Assembly: GCF_003696345.1 (NCBI RefSeq) | Contig: NZ_RFLX01000003.1 | Location: forward strand, 62,001 to 126,000 | Direction: 5' to 3' | DNA length: 64,000 bases | From: Teichococcus wenyumeiae | GTDB taxonomy: Bacteria; Pseudomonadota; Alphaproteobacteria; Acetobacterales; Acetobacteraceae | In this document: piece by piece, positions 25,660 through 32,825 of the stretch | Position numbering within the stretch: the stretch's first letter is position 1 | Layout of the letters: the number at the start of each line of letters is the position of its first letter | Translations under genes and position numbers: made by a program | Notes under the pieces: generated by a model | The model's input: only the letters and a program-made list of their open reading frames with translations | What the model was told of the DNA's origin: nothing | The model's database searches: none

Positions 25660-26730
25660 ATGGCCTTCACCGCCACCCCGCTGCTGCCGGGCGACCTGTT
25701 CGATTCCGCCGCGAAATTCGCCGCCGCCGCCGATGCCCGCACCGCCGAACTCGCCAAGGTGCGGGAGCGCGACGAGCATGCCGCCAGGCTCTGGGAACAG
25801 GCCACGGAACTCGGCTGGCCCGCCATCATGGTGCCGGAGGAACAGGGCGGCATCGGCGGCGGCATCCCGGATGTCGCCGCCCTGGTGGAAGGCGGCGCCC
25901 GCGCCGCGCTGCCCCTGCCGCTGGTGCCCGCCTGCGCCATCGTGCCCATCCTGCTGCAAGCTGCGGGAGAGGCGGGGCAGGCGACCCTCGGCGGCCTCGC
26001 GGAAGGAACCGCGCGCATCATTCCCGTGCTGCCGGAGGACGCGCCCGGCCTACGGGCCACGCGCCAGGGCGCGGCATGGCGGCTGGACGGCGCGGCCGAG
26101 GGTGTCGCCCGCCTGCCGGGCCTGACGCAACTGCTGGTGGCCTGCGCGGCGGAAGGCGGCACCGCGCTGCTGCTGGTGGAGGCTTCCGCCGCAACGCTGC
26201 GCGAGCATGAGCGCCTGGATGGCCAGCCCAGCCTGGATGCCAGCTTCGATGGCACCGCCGCCACGCTACTGGCGCAGGGCGAGGCCGTGGAAGCATCCCT
26301 GGTCCAGGCCCGCGATGCCGGTGCCTTCCTGTGCTGCATGGAGGCCGTGGCCGCCATGGGCGCGGCGCTGGAGCAGACGGTGGGCTACCTGAACACCCGC
26401 GTGCAGTTCGGCCAGACCCTGGCCAGCTTCCAGGCGCTGCGCCACCGCACCGTGGAGCTTTACGTCATCTATGAGACGGCCCGCGCCCTGATGCGCCACC
26501 TGCTGGAGCAGGCCGAGGCCGGCACGCCTTGGGCGGCGCGCGAATTGTCGCTGGCCAAGCTGCATATCGGCCCCGCCGCCCGCGCCTTCGCCAAGGAGGC
26601 GATCCAGTTGCATGGCGGCATGGGCCTGACGGAGGAACTGGCCGCCGTGCGCCTCGCCAAGCGGCTGCTGCTGGTGGAATTCGAATACGGCGACAGTATC
26701 ACCCGAGCCGAGGCGCTGCTGGCCGCCTGA
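25660..26730 (+). CDS. Acyl-CoA dehydrogenase family, partner subunit
   Basis: A 356-residue ACAD-fold protein. Recognisable parts: ELGWPAIMVPEEQGGIGGG (about 46-64), the C-terminal helical domain TRVQFGQTLASFQALRHR and IQLHGGMGLTEEL. The central beta domain is short and lacks the SEPDAGSD-like loop, so this is probably the degenerate or structural half of a heteromer with the preceding protein. The pair resembles PimC/PimD-type and FadE26/FadE27-type couples (inference). It starts five bases after the previous stop. A GC-rich hairpin follows at 26741-26766. Confidence 0.9.
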   Translation: MAFTATPLLPGDLFDSAAKFAAAADARTAELAKVRERDEHAARLWEQATELGWPAIMVPEEQGGIGGGIPDVAALVEGGARAALPLPLVPACAIVPILLQAAGEAGQATLGGLAEGTARIIPVLPEDAPGLRATRQGAAWRLDGAAEGVARLPGLTQLLVACAAEGGTALLLVEASAATLREHERLDGQPSLDASFDGTAATLLAQGEAVEASLVQARDAGAFLCCMEAVAAMGAALEQTVGYLNTRVQFGQTLASFQALRHRTVELYVIYETARALMRHLLEQAEAGTPWAARELSLAKLHIGPAARAFAKEAIQLHGGMGLTEELAAVRLAKRLLLVEFEYGDSITRAEALLAA

Positions 26731-26740
26731 GATCGTGACC

Positions 26741-26766
26741 GCGGCGGCGTTGGACAACGCCGCCGC
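26741..26766. terminator. GC-rich hairpin after the dehydrogenase operon
   Basis: Arms GCGGCGGCGTT and AACGCCGCCGC pair over 11 bases around the loop GGAC, with no U-tract. It may attenuate read-through into the GST gene 42 bp on. Confidence 0.4.
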
Positions 26767-26808
26767 GCGGCCCATGCTGGCAGCAACGCCAGCAAGGGGC
26801 CCCGGCCA

Positions 26809-27435
26809 ATGCTCGTCGTCCACCACCTGAGTGATTCCCGCTCCCACCGCATCCTCTGGCTGCTGGAGGAGCTGGAGCTGCCCTACGAGGTCCGCCGCTA
26901 CGAGCGGAACCCCAAGACCCGGTTCGCGCCGCCGGAGCTGAAGGCGGCGAGCCCGCTCGGCAAGGCCCCGATGCTGGAGGATGGCGGGCGGCGCATCATC
27001 GAATCCGGTGCCATCATCGACTACGTCATCCGCCGCCACGGCGGCGGGCGGCTGCAACCGGACCCGGCCTCGCCGGCCTATGACAGCTATGTGCAATGGC
27101 TGCACTACGTCGAAGGCTCGGCCATGCTGCCGCTGATGCTGCTGACCTATGCCAACCGGCTGGGGAAGGCGGCGGCGCCGCTGCTGCCGCGCATCGAGGG
27201 CGAGATCGCCAATCACCTTGGCAATATCGACCGCGCGCTGCAGGGCCGCACCTACCTGCTGGGGGAGGAGCTGACCGGCGCTGATATCCAGCTGAGCTTC
27301 GTGGCGGAACTGGCTGGCAGCATGGGCAAGCGTGCCGAATACCCGGCGCTGGATGCCTGGATCCGCGCGCTGCAACAGCGCCCCGCCTACCGCCGCGCGG
27401 TGGAAAAGGGCGGGCCCTACGGCCTCGCGCGGTAA
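26809..27435 (+). CDS. Glutathione S-transferase family protein
   Basis: A 208-residue two-domain GST. The thioredoxin-like N-terminal domain shows VHHLSDSRSHRILWLLEELELPYE and, at about 62-70, ESGAIIDYV, where E-S contacts glutathione. The helical C-terminal domain ends YPALDAWIRALQQRPAYRRA. Ser residues in the SDSRSHR loop could be the catalytic hydroxyl. It is 78 bp after the dehydrogenase pair on the same strand, perhaps part of that unit, though a hairpin lies between. GSTs in such settings detoxify electrophiles or isomerise intermediates; the substrate here is unknown. Confidence 0.88.
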   Translation: MLVVHHLSDSRSHRILWLLEELELPYEVRRYERNPKTRFAPPELKAASPLGKAPMLEDGGRRIIESGAIIDYVIRRHGGGRLQPDPASPAYDSYVQWLHYVEGSAMLPLMLLTYANRLGKAAAPLLPRIEGEIANHLGNIDRALQGRTYLLGEELTGADIQLSFVAELAGSMGKRAEYPALDAWIRALQQRPAYRRAVEKGGPYGLAR

Positions 27436-27468
27436 CCGGATTGTCGGGGGAGATGAGGCGGAAGCCTC

Positions 27469-27559
27469 TGGCGGATGGGGTGGGATTCGAACCCACGATA
27501 CCCTTTTGAGGTATACACACTTTCCAGGCGTGCGCCTTCGACCGCTCGGCCACCCATCC
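27469..27559 (-). tRNA. tRNA-Ser (anticodon GGA)
   Basis: A 91-base class II tRNA. Acceptor stem GGATGGG pairs with CCCATCC. The D-arm GCCGAGCGGTCGAAGGC, anticodon loop CTGGAAA (anticodon GGA, reads UCC/UCU), a long variable arm (ATACCTCAAAAGGGTAT) and the T-loop GGTTCGAATCC are all present. The 3' CCA is encoded (27471-27469) after discriminator G. Convergent with the GST gene. Confidence 0.97.
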
Positions 27560-27572
27560 AACGCAGGGCGGG

Positions 27573-27600
27573 GGTATAGCAGCCCAATCGGCGGCGGCAA
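27573..27600 (-). promoter_or_regulatory. Promoter of tRNA-Ser
   Basis: Minus-strand TTGCCG and TATACC are separated by 16 bases. The -10 ends 14 bases before the mature tRNA 5' end. Good spacing and position for a housekeeping sigma-70 promoter. Confidence 0.6.
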
Positions 27601-27834
27601 GCGGCCCCGCGCCAGAAAATGCGCTTCCAATCCCCTTTGCCCCGCTTTTTTTTCGCCCCCCGGCGCGAGGGGCATCTCTCGCGCCCGTTACCGCCCTTTC
27701 CGACCGGCATTTTTTACCGATTCGGCATCGCTTGGCGGGAGTCATTGCGGAGCCTTTAGGGGGCGGCGCGGAGAGATGCGCGTAGAACGCAGGGGGGACA
27801 CGCGATTCTTTCGGCCTGAAGGTCCCGATTTTCC

Positions 27835-27863
27835 TTGAGAATTGGGGGGTATTGCCTCATATG
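27835..27863 (+). promoter_or_regulatory. Candidate speD promoter
   Basis: TTGAGA (27835-27840) and CATATG (27858-27863) with 17-base spacing, in the gap between tRNA-Ser and speD (27560-27930). The rest of that gap shows no gene or recognised riboswitch. A good AAAGGAG lies just before speD. Confidence 0.4.
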
Positions 27864-27930
27864 CGGCCCCCGTTGACCCGATCGATGTCCGATCAACCCG
27901 GTCATCTGCTGGTGGAAAGGAGCCCGCAAC

Positions 27931-28377
27931 ATGGACTCTCTCGTTTCTCCGCTGGGGATGGTCTCGGAGCACCCGAGCGAAGCCCAGACTTTTGATGCCG
28001 CTGAGGCGAAGGACCACTTCGTCGAACGCGACGGTGTCCGCTTCGCGGGTACGCACCTGATCGTGGACCTGTGGGGCGCCACTAACCTGGACGACCCCGC
28101 GCATATCGATTCCGTGCTGCGTGAAGCCGCGATCGAGACCGGCGCGACCATCCTGCATGGCCACTTCCACCACTTCCATCCGGGTGGCGTGAGCGGCGTG
28201 CTGGTGCTGGCCGAGAGCCATGTCTCGATCCACACCTGGCCGGAGCGTTCCTATGCCGCGCTGGACATCTTTGTCTGCGGCATCTGCAACCCGTATCTGG
28301 CGGTGCCGATCCTGAAGAAGGGCTTCCTGCCCGAGCGCGTGCAGCTTGCCGAGCACAAGCGCGGCCTGATCGGCTGA
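27931..28377 (+). CDS. speD: S-adenosylmethionine decarboxylase proenzyme (prokaryotic class)
   Basis: A 148-residue proenzyme that self-cleaves to a pyruvoyl enzyme and makes decarboxylated SAM for spermidine synthesis. The processing site is the Ser in AESHVSIHTWPE (about residues 93-104). HFHHFHPGGVSGVLVL supplies the conserved active-site histidines, and DIFVCG carries the catalytic Cys. Length fits the small SpeH/MJ-type class, with an N-terminal extension of about 25 residues. AAAGGAG lies ten bases before the ATG. Immediately upstream of speE, but a strong terminator sits between them. Confidence 0.95.
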   Translation: MDSLVSPLGMVSEHPSEAQTFDAAEAKDHFVERDGVRFAGTHLIVDLWGATNLDDPAHIDSVLREAAIETGATILHGHFHHFHPGGVSGVLVLAESHVSIHTWPERSYAALDIFVCGICNPYLAVPILKKGFLPERVQLAEHKRGLIG

Positions 28378-28404
28378 CACCAGACTTTTACGTGACGTGA
28401 TGGG

Positions 28405-28438
28405 GGGCGGGGTCCATGACCCCGCCCTTCTTCTTTTT
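28405..28438 (+). terminator. Intrinsic terminator between speD and speE
   Basis: Ten-base stem GGGCGGGGTC / GACCCCGCCC with a 3-base loop, followed by TTCTTCTTTTT. It should stop most transcripts after speD, so speE depends on read-through or on its own promoter. Confidence 0.85.
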
Positions 28439-28462
28439 GTGCATCTGCAGAGGATTCACACG

Positions 28463-29335
28463 ATGCCAACCGATTCCTGGGTGAATGAGACCCTCTATCC
28501 CGAATGGGGCCAGCGCTTCATGGTCAAGCGTGAGCTGGCCCGCGTGCAGAGCGACTTCCAGGACATCATGATCTTCGAGAGCTACACGCATGGTCGCGTG
28601 CTGATGCTCGATGGCGTTGTGCAGATCACCGAAGCTGACGAGTTCGTCTACCAGGAGATGCTGGCCCATGTGCCGCTGCTGGCGCATGGCGATGCCAAGC
28701 GCGTGCTGATCATCGGCGCGGGCGACGGCGGCGTGCTGAAGCGTGTGCTGCAGCACAGGAATGTCGAGAAGGCCGTGATGGTCGAGATCGACGGCGAGGT
28801 GATCCGCCTGGCCAAGGAATTCATGCCCTCCATCGCCGGCGACGCCTGGAACGACCCGCGCGCCGAGGTGCTGGTGGCCGACGGCATCGACTATGTCCGC
28901 AAGGCCGCCGATGGCAGCTTCGATGTTGTCATTGTGGACAGCACCGACCCGATCGGCGTGGGCGAAGTGCTCTTCACCGATGAGTTCTACGCCAATGTCG
29001 CGCGCCTGCTGTCGGAGAAGGGCGTGATCGTCAACCAGGGCGGCGTGCCAGCCATGCAGGCCGACGAGCTGCACGATACCTCGGTCCGCCGTGCCAAGTC
29101 CTTCAGCGACATTTCTGCTTACGTCGTCGCGGTGCCGACCTATGTCGGCGGCTTCATGACGCTGGGCTGGTCCGCCAAGGATGCCTCCCTGCGCGCGGTG
29201 GATACCGCGACCATCCGTGCCCGCGCCGAAGCCGCCGGCATCCTGGGCCAGACGCAGTATTGGACGCCGGAAATCCACACCGGTTCCTTCAACCTGCCGC
29301 CCTATATCGCCAAGCACCTGCCGGCGAAGGGCTGA
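28463..29335 (+). CDS. speE: Spermidine synthase (polyamine aminopropyltransferase)
   Basis: A 290-residue enzyme that transfers aminopropyl from decarboxylated SAM to putrescine. Landmarks: the N-terminal beta-hairpin domain (LYPEWGQRFMVKREL), the nucleotide-binding IIGAGDGGVLKRVLQH (about 87-102), the acidic VEIDGEVI, and the active-site VIVDSTDPIGVGEVLFTDEFY (about 157-177), whose Asp residues bind putrescine. AGAGGA precedes the ATG at 28463. Functionally paired with speD. A GC-rich hairpin follows the stop. Confidence 0.95.
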   Translation: MPTDSWVNETLYPEWGQRFMVKRELARVQSDFQDIMIFESYTHGRVLMLDGVVQITEADEFVYQEMLAHVPLLAHGDAKRVLIIGAGDGGVLKRVLQHRNVEKAVMVEIDGEVIRLAKEFMPSIAGDAWNDPRAEVLVADGIDYVRKAADGSFDVVIVDSTDPIGVGEVLFTDEFYANVARLLSEKGVIVNQGGVPAMQADELHDTSVRRAKSFSDISAYVVAVPTYVGGFMTLGWSAKDASLRAVDTATIRARAEAAGILGQTQYWTPEIHTGSFNLPPYIAKHLPAKG

Positions 29336-29342
29336 AGCCCGC

Positions 29343-29368
29343 GAAGGGCGGCGTATGCGCCGCCCTTC
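29343..29368. terminator. Hairpin downstream of speE
   Basis: GAAGGGCGGCG pairs with CGCCGCCCTTC around a short loop, between convergent speE and the small minus-strand gene; it overlaps the latter's stop. No U-tract in either direction. Confidence 0.5.
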
Positions 29369-29609
29369 AGCGCAGCAGCGCGGCGGAGAGACCCTCCAGC
29401 CGCGCCAGCAGCCCCGCCATGGCGGGGCGCAGCACCCGCCCGTCCTCGGCGGGCAGCAGCAGCACGGCGCCGCAGAGGCGCGTCATATCCTCCTCCAGCC
29501 CGTGCAGATCGAGGGCACGGCCGGATTCCGCCAGGGCTGTCGCCACGGCGAGCGTTGAATCCATCTGCTCGATGCTGGCCAGGATGGCCTGTTGCGGTTG
29601 GGGTGTCAT
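29367..29609 (-). CDS. Small hypothetical protein
   Basis: An 80-residue, leucine- and alanine-rich, probably helical cytosolic protein (QMDSTLAVATALAESG ... LARLEGLSAALLR). I do not recognise a family. Codon use matches neighbouring genes and the composition looks natural, but no Shine-Dalgarno is evident before the ATG. Convergent with speE. Confidence 0.55.
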   Translation of the reverse strand: MTPQPQQAILASIEQMDSTLAVATALAESGRALDLHGLEEDMTRLCGAVLLLPAEDGRVLRPAMAGLLARLEGLSAALLR

Positions 29610-29739
29610 GGCCAGGGCAGCATAAGACCGCGCTCCTTACCGATTCCCTACCCGGGCGCCTTCCGCCGGCCTTGACCCTTCCTTCACCCGAATCGGTGCA
29701 GGCTCCGCTGCCTTCACTACCAGTGCAGGGGGATTGCGC

Positions 29740-29964
29740 ATGAAGATGGACCACGCGCTGCAACTGGCCGCCGGCCAGCCGCCGCGGCCGGACGATATCC
29801 TTTCCGTGGCTGGCCGGCTGGCGGGGCAGGGTCCTTTGACACCGCTTTGCGCCGCATCGGCCATCCCGCCGGCACTGCGCCTGCCTGTTGCCGGGCCGGA
29901 CAATCTGGGGACGCTGCATGCCTGCCAGGGCGTCCTGTCACGAACCATCGCTCTCCTGGAATAA
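29740..29964 (+). CDS. Possible small hypothetical protein
   Basis: A 74-residue frame from ATG at 29740, preceded by AGGGGG at good distance, ending 39 bp before the hybrid kinase gene. Composition is Ala/Pro/Leu-rich, with no signal peptide and no recognised domain. The ribosome site is the main support. It could be a leader gene for the kinase or chance. Confidence 0.4.
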   Translation: MKMDHALQLAAGQPPRPDDILSVAGRLAGQGPLTPLCAASAIPPALRLPVAGPDNLGTLHACQGVLSRTIALLE

Positions 29965-29975
29965 CCACTGCCACT

Positions 29976-29989
29976 TCACGAATTCGTGA
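29976..29989. promoter_or_regulatory. Perfect 14-base palindrome before the hybrid kinase
   Basis: TCACGAATTCGTGA lies 14 bases before the kinase ATG, in a locally A/T-rich spot. A plausible operator; the binding protein is unknown. Confidence 0.4.
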
Positions 29990-30003
29990 GTTAAGCTGGC
30001 TGC

Positions 30004-31524
30004 ATGGCTTGGTGGCGACTCAATCGGCGGTGCTCCTGGCGCAGGACTGAGCCGGCCGTCCTGGCGGTGCTGGCTGGCTTGCCGGAAGCTGCGGCGCTGC
30101 TCGATGCCGGCGGCATGGTCCGGGCGGTGAATACGCCCTTGCAGGCTGCGCTGGGGCCCACCCAGCCGGTGCGCCCTGGCTGGCCCGCCGAGCGTATCTT
30201 TGCCCCCGCGCTTCGTGCCGAGATGGCTGATTGGCTGGCGCAGCCTGGTGCCGCGCCACGCGAATCGCGCCTCGCCGCGCCGCAGGGCATGCCCGAAGCG
30301 CCGGTGGCTATCCGACGCATCACCCTTCCCCGCGGCGATTCGCTGCTGCTGCTACAGGATCTGACGCCCCGCCAGGCCGCCGCCGAGGCCGACCGGCTGC
30401 AAACCCTCGGCACCCTGGCCGGCGGCATCGCGCATGACTTCAACAACCTCCTGACCGTGGTGCTGGGCGCCAGCGAGGATGCCCAGCGGCTGGCTGGTGC
30501 CGCCGATCCAGTCCTGGCCGCCGAACTGACCCAGATACGTCAGGCCGCCGGGCGCGGGGCGCTGCTGGTGAAGCAATTGCTGGCTTATGCCCGGCAGCAG
30601 GTGCTGGCCCCCCGGCTGGTGCCGCTGAACGAAGCGGTGGAAGGCATTGCCTCGCTGTTGCGCGGCAGCGGACAGCGCCAGGGCGTGGCGCTGGAGGTGG
30701 CGCTGGATGAGGCCGGGCGGATGGTGCTGATCGACCCTTCGCAGCTCGACCGGGTCGTGATGAACCTCGCCATGAACGCCCGGCAGGCCATGCCGCAAGG
30801 CGGGCGGCTGCGGCTTTCCACCGGCCGGCTGGTGCTGCTTTCACCGCTGCCGGGCGTCCCGGATACGGTGCCGCCAGGCCGCTGGACCGTGCTGGAAGTG
30901 ACCGATACCGGCGGCGGCATTCCGCCCGAGGTGCTGCCGCGTATCTTCGAGCCCTTCTTCACTACTCGCCCGGAGCGGGGCGGTACCGGCCTGGGCCTGG
31001 CCACGGTGCATGGCATCGTGCGGCAGTCGGGTGGCTTCATGGTGGTGGAAAGCCAGCCGGGGCAGGGCGCCTGCTTCCGTATCCTGCTGCCCCGGGTGGA
31101 TGAGCCCATTGCCGATTCCCTGCCGGCCGCGCCCGCGTCGGCTCAGCCCGCGTGCCATCCGGCGGGACCGATTCTGCTGGTGGACGACGAGGCGCCGCTG
31201 CGACGACTGGCCGAGCGTGCGCTGCGCCGCGCCGGGCATGACGTGGTGGTGGCGGAGGATGCCGAAACCGCCCTGGCTCTGCTGGAAGAAGGGCTGGTGC
31301 CGGGCCATCTGGTGTCCGACGTGGCCATGCCCGGCATGGATGGCGTGGCGCTGGCGCGGGCGATGCGGGCGCGGCTGCCCCGCCTGCCGGTGCTTCTGGT
31401 TAGCGGTTACGCCCATGCAGCTGTGGATGGCGGGCTGGAGGAAGACGGCATCCGCTTCCTGGCCAAGCCTTATGGACCGGCGGAGTTGGTCGCCGCGGTG
31501 GGAGAGCCTGTTCCCGCTGAATGA
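30004..31524 (+). CDS. Soluble hybrid sensor histidine kinase (CckA-like catalytic core)
   Basis: A 506-residue kinase: a PAS-like N-terminal region (about 15-125) without membrane helices, HisKA with GGIAHDFNNLLTVV (about 141-154, phosphorylated His), HATPase_c with NLAMNARQAMP (N box), VTDTGGGIP and RGGTGLGLATVHGIV (G boxes), and a C-terminal receiver (ILLVDDEAPL; phospho-Asp in LVSDVAMPGMDG; Lys in FLAKPYG). The HDFNNLLT signature and kinase-receiver order match the CckA group, but true CckA normally has two transmembrane helices, absent here. Its role (cell cycle or other relay) is therefore open. It lies just upstream of recA, which has its own promoter. Confidence 0.85.
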   Translation: MAWWRLNRRCSWRRTEPAVLAVLAGLPEAAALLDAGGMVRAVNTPLQAALGPTQPVRPGWPAERIFAPALRAEMADWLAQPGAAPRESRLAAPQGMPEAPVAIRRITLPRGDSLLLLQDLTPRQAAAEADRLQTLGTLAGGIAHDFNNLLTVVLGASEDAQRLAGAADPVLAAELTQIRQAAGRGALLVKQLLAYARQQVLAPRLVPLNEAVEGIASLLRGSGQRQGVALEVALDEAGRMVLIDPSQLDRVVMNLAMNARQAMPQGGRLRLSTGRLVLLSPLPGVPDTVPPGRWTVLEVTDTGGGIPPEVLPRIFEPFFTTRPERGGTGLGLATVHGIVRQSGGFMVVESQPGQGACFRILLPRVDEPIADSLPAAPASAQPACHPAGPILLVDDEAPLRRLAERALRRAGHDVVVAEDAETALALLEEGLVPGHLVSDVAMPGMDGVALARAMRARLPRLPVLLVSGYAHAAVDGGLEEDGIRFLAKPYGPAELVAAVGEPVPAE

Positions 31525-31537
31525 TGGCTGAAAACCC

Positions 31538-31572
31538 TTGCGAAAACGACCAGAAGTGAACATATAGGGAAC
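31538..31572 (+). promoter_or_regulatory. recA promoter with overlapping LexA box
   Basis: TTGCGA (31538-31543) and CATATA (31561-31566) are separated by 17 bases. The LexA direct repeat GAACATATAGGGAAC (31558-31572) covers the -10. This predicts a transcript start near 31573 and a leader of about 158 bases before the recA ATG. Confidence 0.85.
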
Positions 31573-31730
31573 ACGCGCGAGGGCATGGTCAGCGCTTGGG
31601 AATCACCGCGAACCACGCCACACTTGCTCGCTATTTCGTGAACTCGGGGGCGGCGCTTGTGGCGCATGGCCTGCTCGGTTCATACCACGCATCACCACCT
31701 ACGGCCTCTGCCAGAAGGGCTTTGCATACC

Positions 31731-32768
31731 ATGGATAAGAACAAGGCGCTCGACGCCGCGCTCAGCCAGATCGAACGGGCCTTCGGCAAGGGCTCCATCA
31801 TGCGCATGGGCGCCAAGCAGGGCAGCGACGAGGTGGAAGTCATCTCGACTGGCTCGCTCGGCCTCGACCTCGCGCTGGGCATCGGCGGCCTGCCGAAGGG
31901 CCGCATCGTCGAGATCTACGGTCCGGAATCCTCGGGCAAGACGACGCTGGCGCTGCATGCCATCGCCGAGGCGCAGAAGCGCGGCGGCACCTGCGCCTTC
32001 ATCGACGCCGAGCATGCGTTGGACCCCGGTTATGCCCGCAAGCTGGGCGTGGACGTGGACAACCTGCTGATCTCGCAGCCCGATGCCGGTGAGCAGGCGC
32101 TGGAGATCGCCGACACGCTGGTGCGCTCCGGCGCCGTGGACGTGCTGGTGGTCGATTCCGTCGCCGCCCTGGTGCCGCGCGCCGAGCTGGAAGGCGAGAT
32201 GGGCGATAGCCATGTCGGCCTGCATGCCCGCCTGATGTCCCAGGCGCTGCGCAAGCTGACCGGCACCGTCTCCCGCTCCAACTGCCTGCTGATCTTCCTG
32301 AACCAGATCCGCCTGAAGATCGGCGTGATGTTCGGCAATCCGGAGACCACGACGGGCGGCAACGCGCTGAAGTTCTATGCCTCCGTGCGCCTGGAGATCC
32401 GCCGCATCGGTCAGATCAAGGACCGTGAGAACGTGGTGGGCAACCAGACCCGCGTGAAGGTGGTGAAGAACAAGATGGCGCCGCCGTTCCGCCAGCTCGA
32501 GTTCGACATCATGTACGGCGAGGGCATCTCCAAGGTCGGTGAGCTGGTCGACCTGGGCGTGAAGGCCGGCGTGGTCGAGAAGTCTGGCGCCTGGTTCTCC
32601 TGCGACAACCAGCGCATCGGCCAGGGGCGCGAGAACGCCAAGCAGTTCCTGCGCGACAACCCGGCCATGGCCGAGAGCATCGAGCAGCGGGTGCGGGCCC
32701 AGGCCGGCCTGGTGGCCGAGGCCATGATGACCGGCGAGCCGGAAAGCGAGGACGCCGCGGCGGAATAA
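31731..32768 (+). CDS. recA: Recombinase RecA
   Basis: A 345-residue recombinase that forms filaments on single-stranded DNA, drives strand exchange and triggers LexA self-cleavage. Walker A is GPESSGKTT (about 63-71). The conserved [57 protein letters not shown] pieces are intact. The ATG at 31731 ([20 protein letters not shown]) is chosen over an in-frame frame extension to 31596; AGAAGGG lies upstream. The C-terminus is acidic ([10 protein letters not shown]), as usual. LexA-controlled promoter upstream and a strong terminator downstream make it monocistronic. Confidence 0.98.
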   Translation: MDKNKALDAALSQIERAFGKGSIMRMGAKQGSDEVEVISTGSLGLDLALGIGGLPKGRIVEIYGPESSGKTTLALHAIAEAQKRGGTCAFIDAEHALDPGYARKLGVDVDNLLISQPDAGEQALEIADTLVRSGAVDVLVVDSVAALVPRAELEGEMGDSHVGLHARLMSQALRKLTGTVSRSNCLLIFLNQIRLKIGVMFGNPETTTGGNALKFYASVRLEIRRIGQIKDRENVVGNQTRVKVVKNKMAPPFRQLEFDIMYGEGISKVGELVDLGVKAGVVEKSGAWFSCDNQRIGQGRENAKQFLRDNPAMAESIEQRVRAQAGLVAEAMMTGEPESEDAAAE

Positions 32769-32789
32769 CCGCCCGGCCGGAACGGGAAA

Positions 32790-32815
32790 GGGGGGCAGCG
32801 ATGCCCCCCTTTTTT
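32790..32815 (+). terminator. recA intrinsic terminator
   Basis: GGGGGGC / GCCCCCC stem with a 6-base loop followed by TTTTTT, starting 22 bases after the recA stop. Confidence 0.92.
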
Positions 32816-32825
32816 CTTGCCTGCC

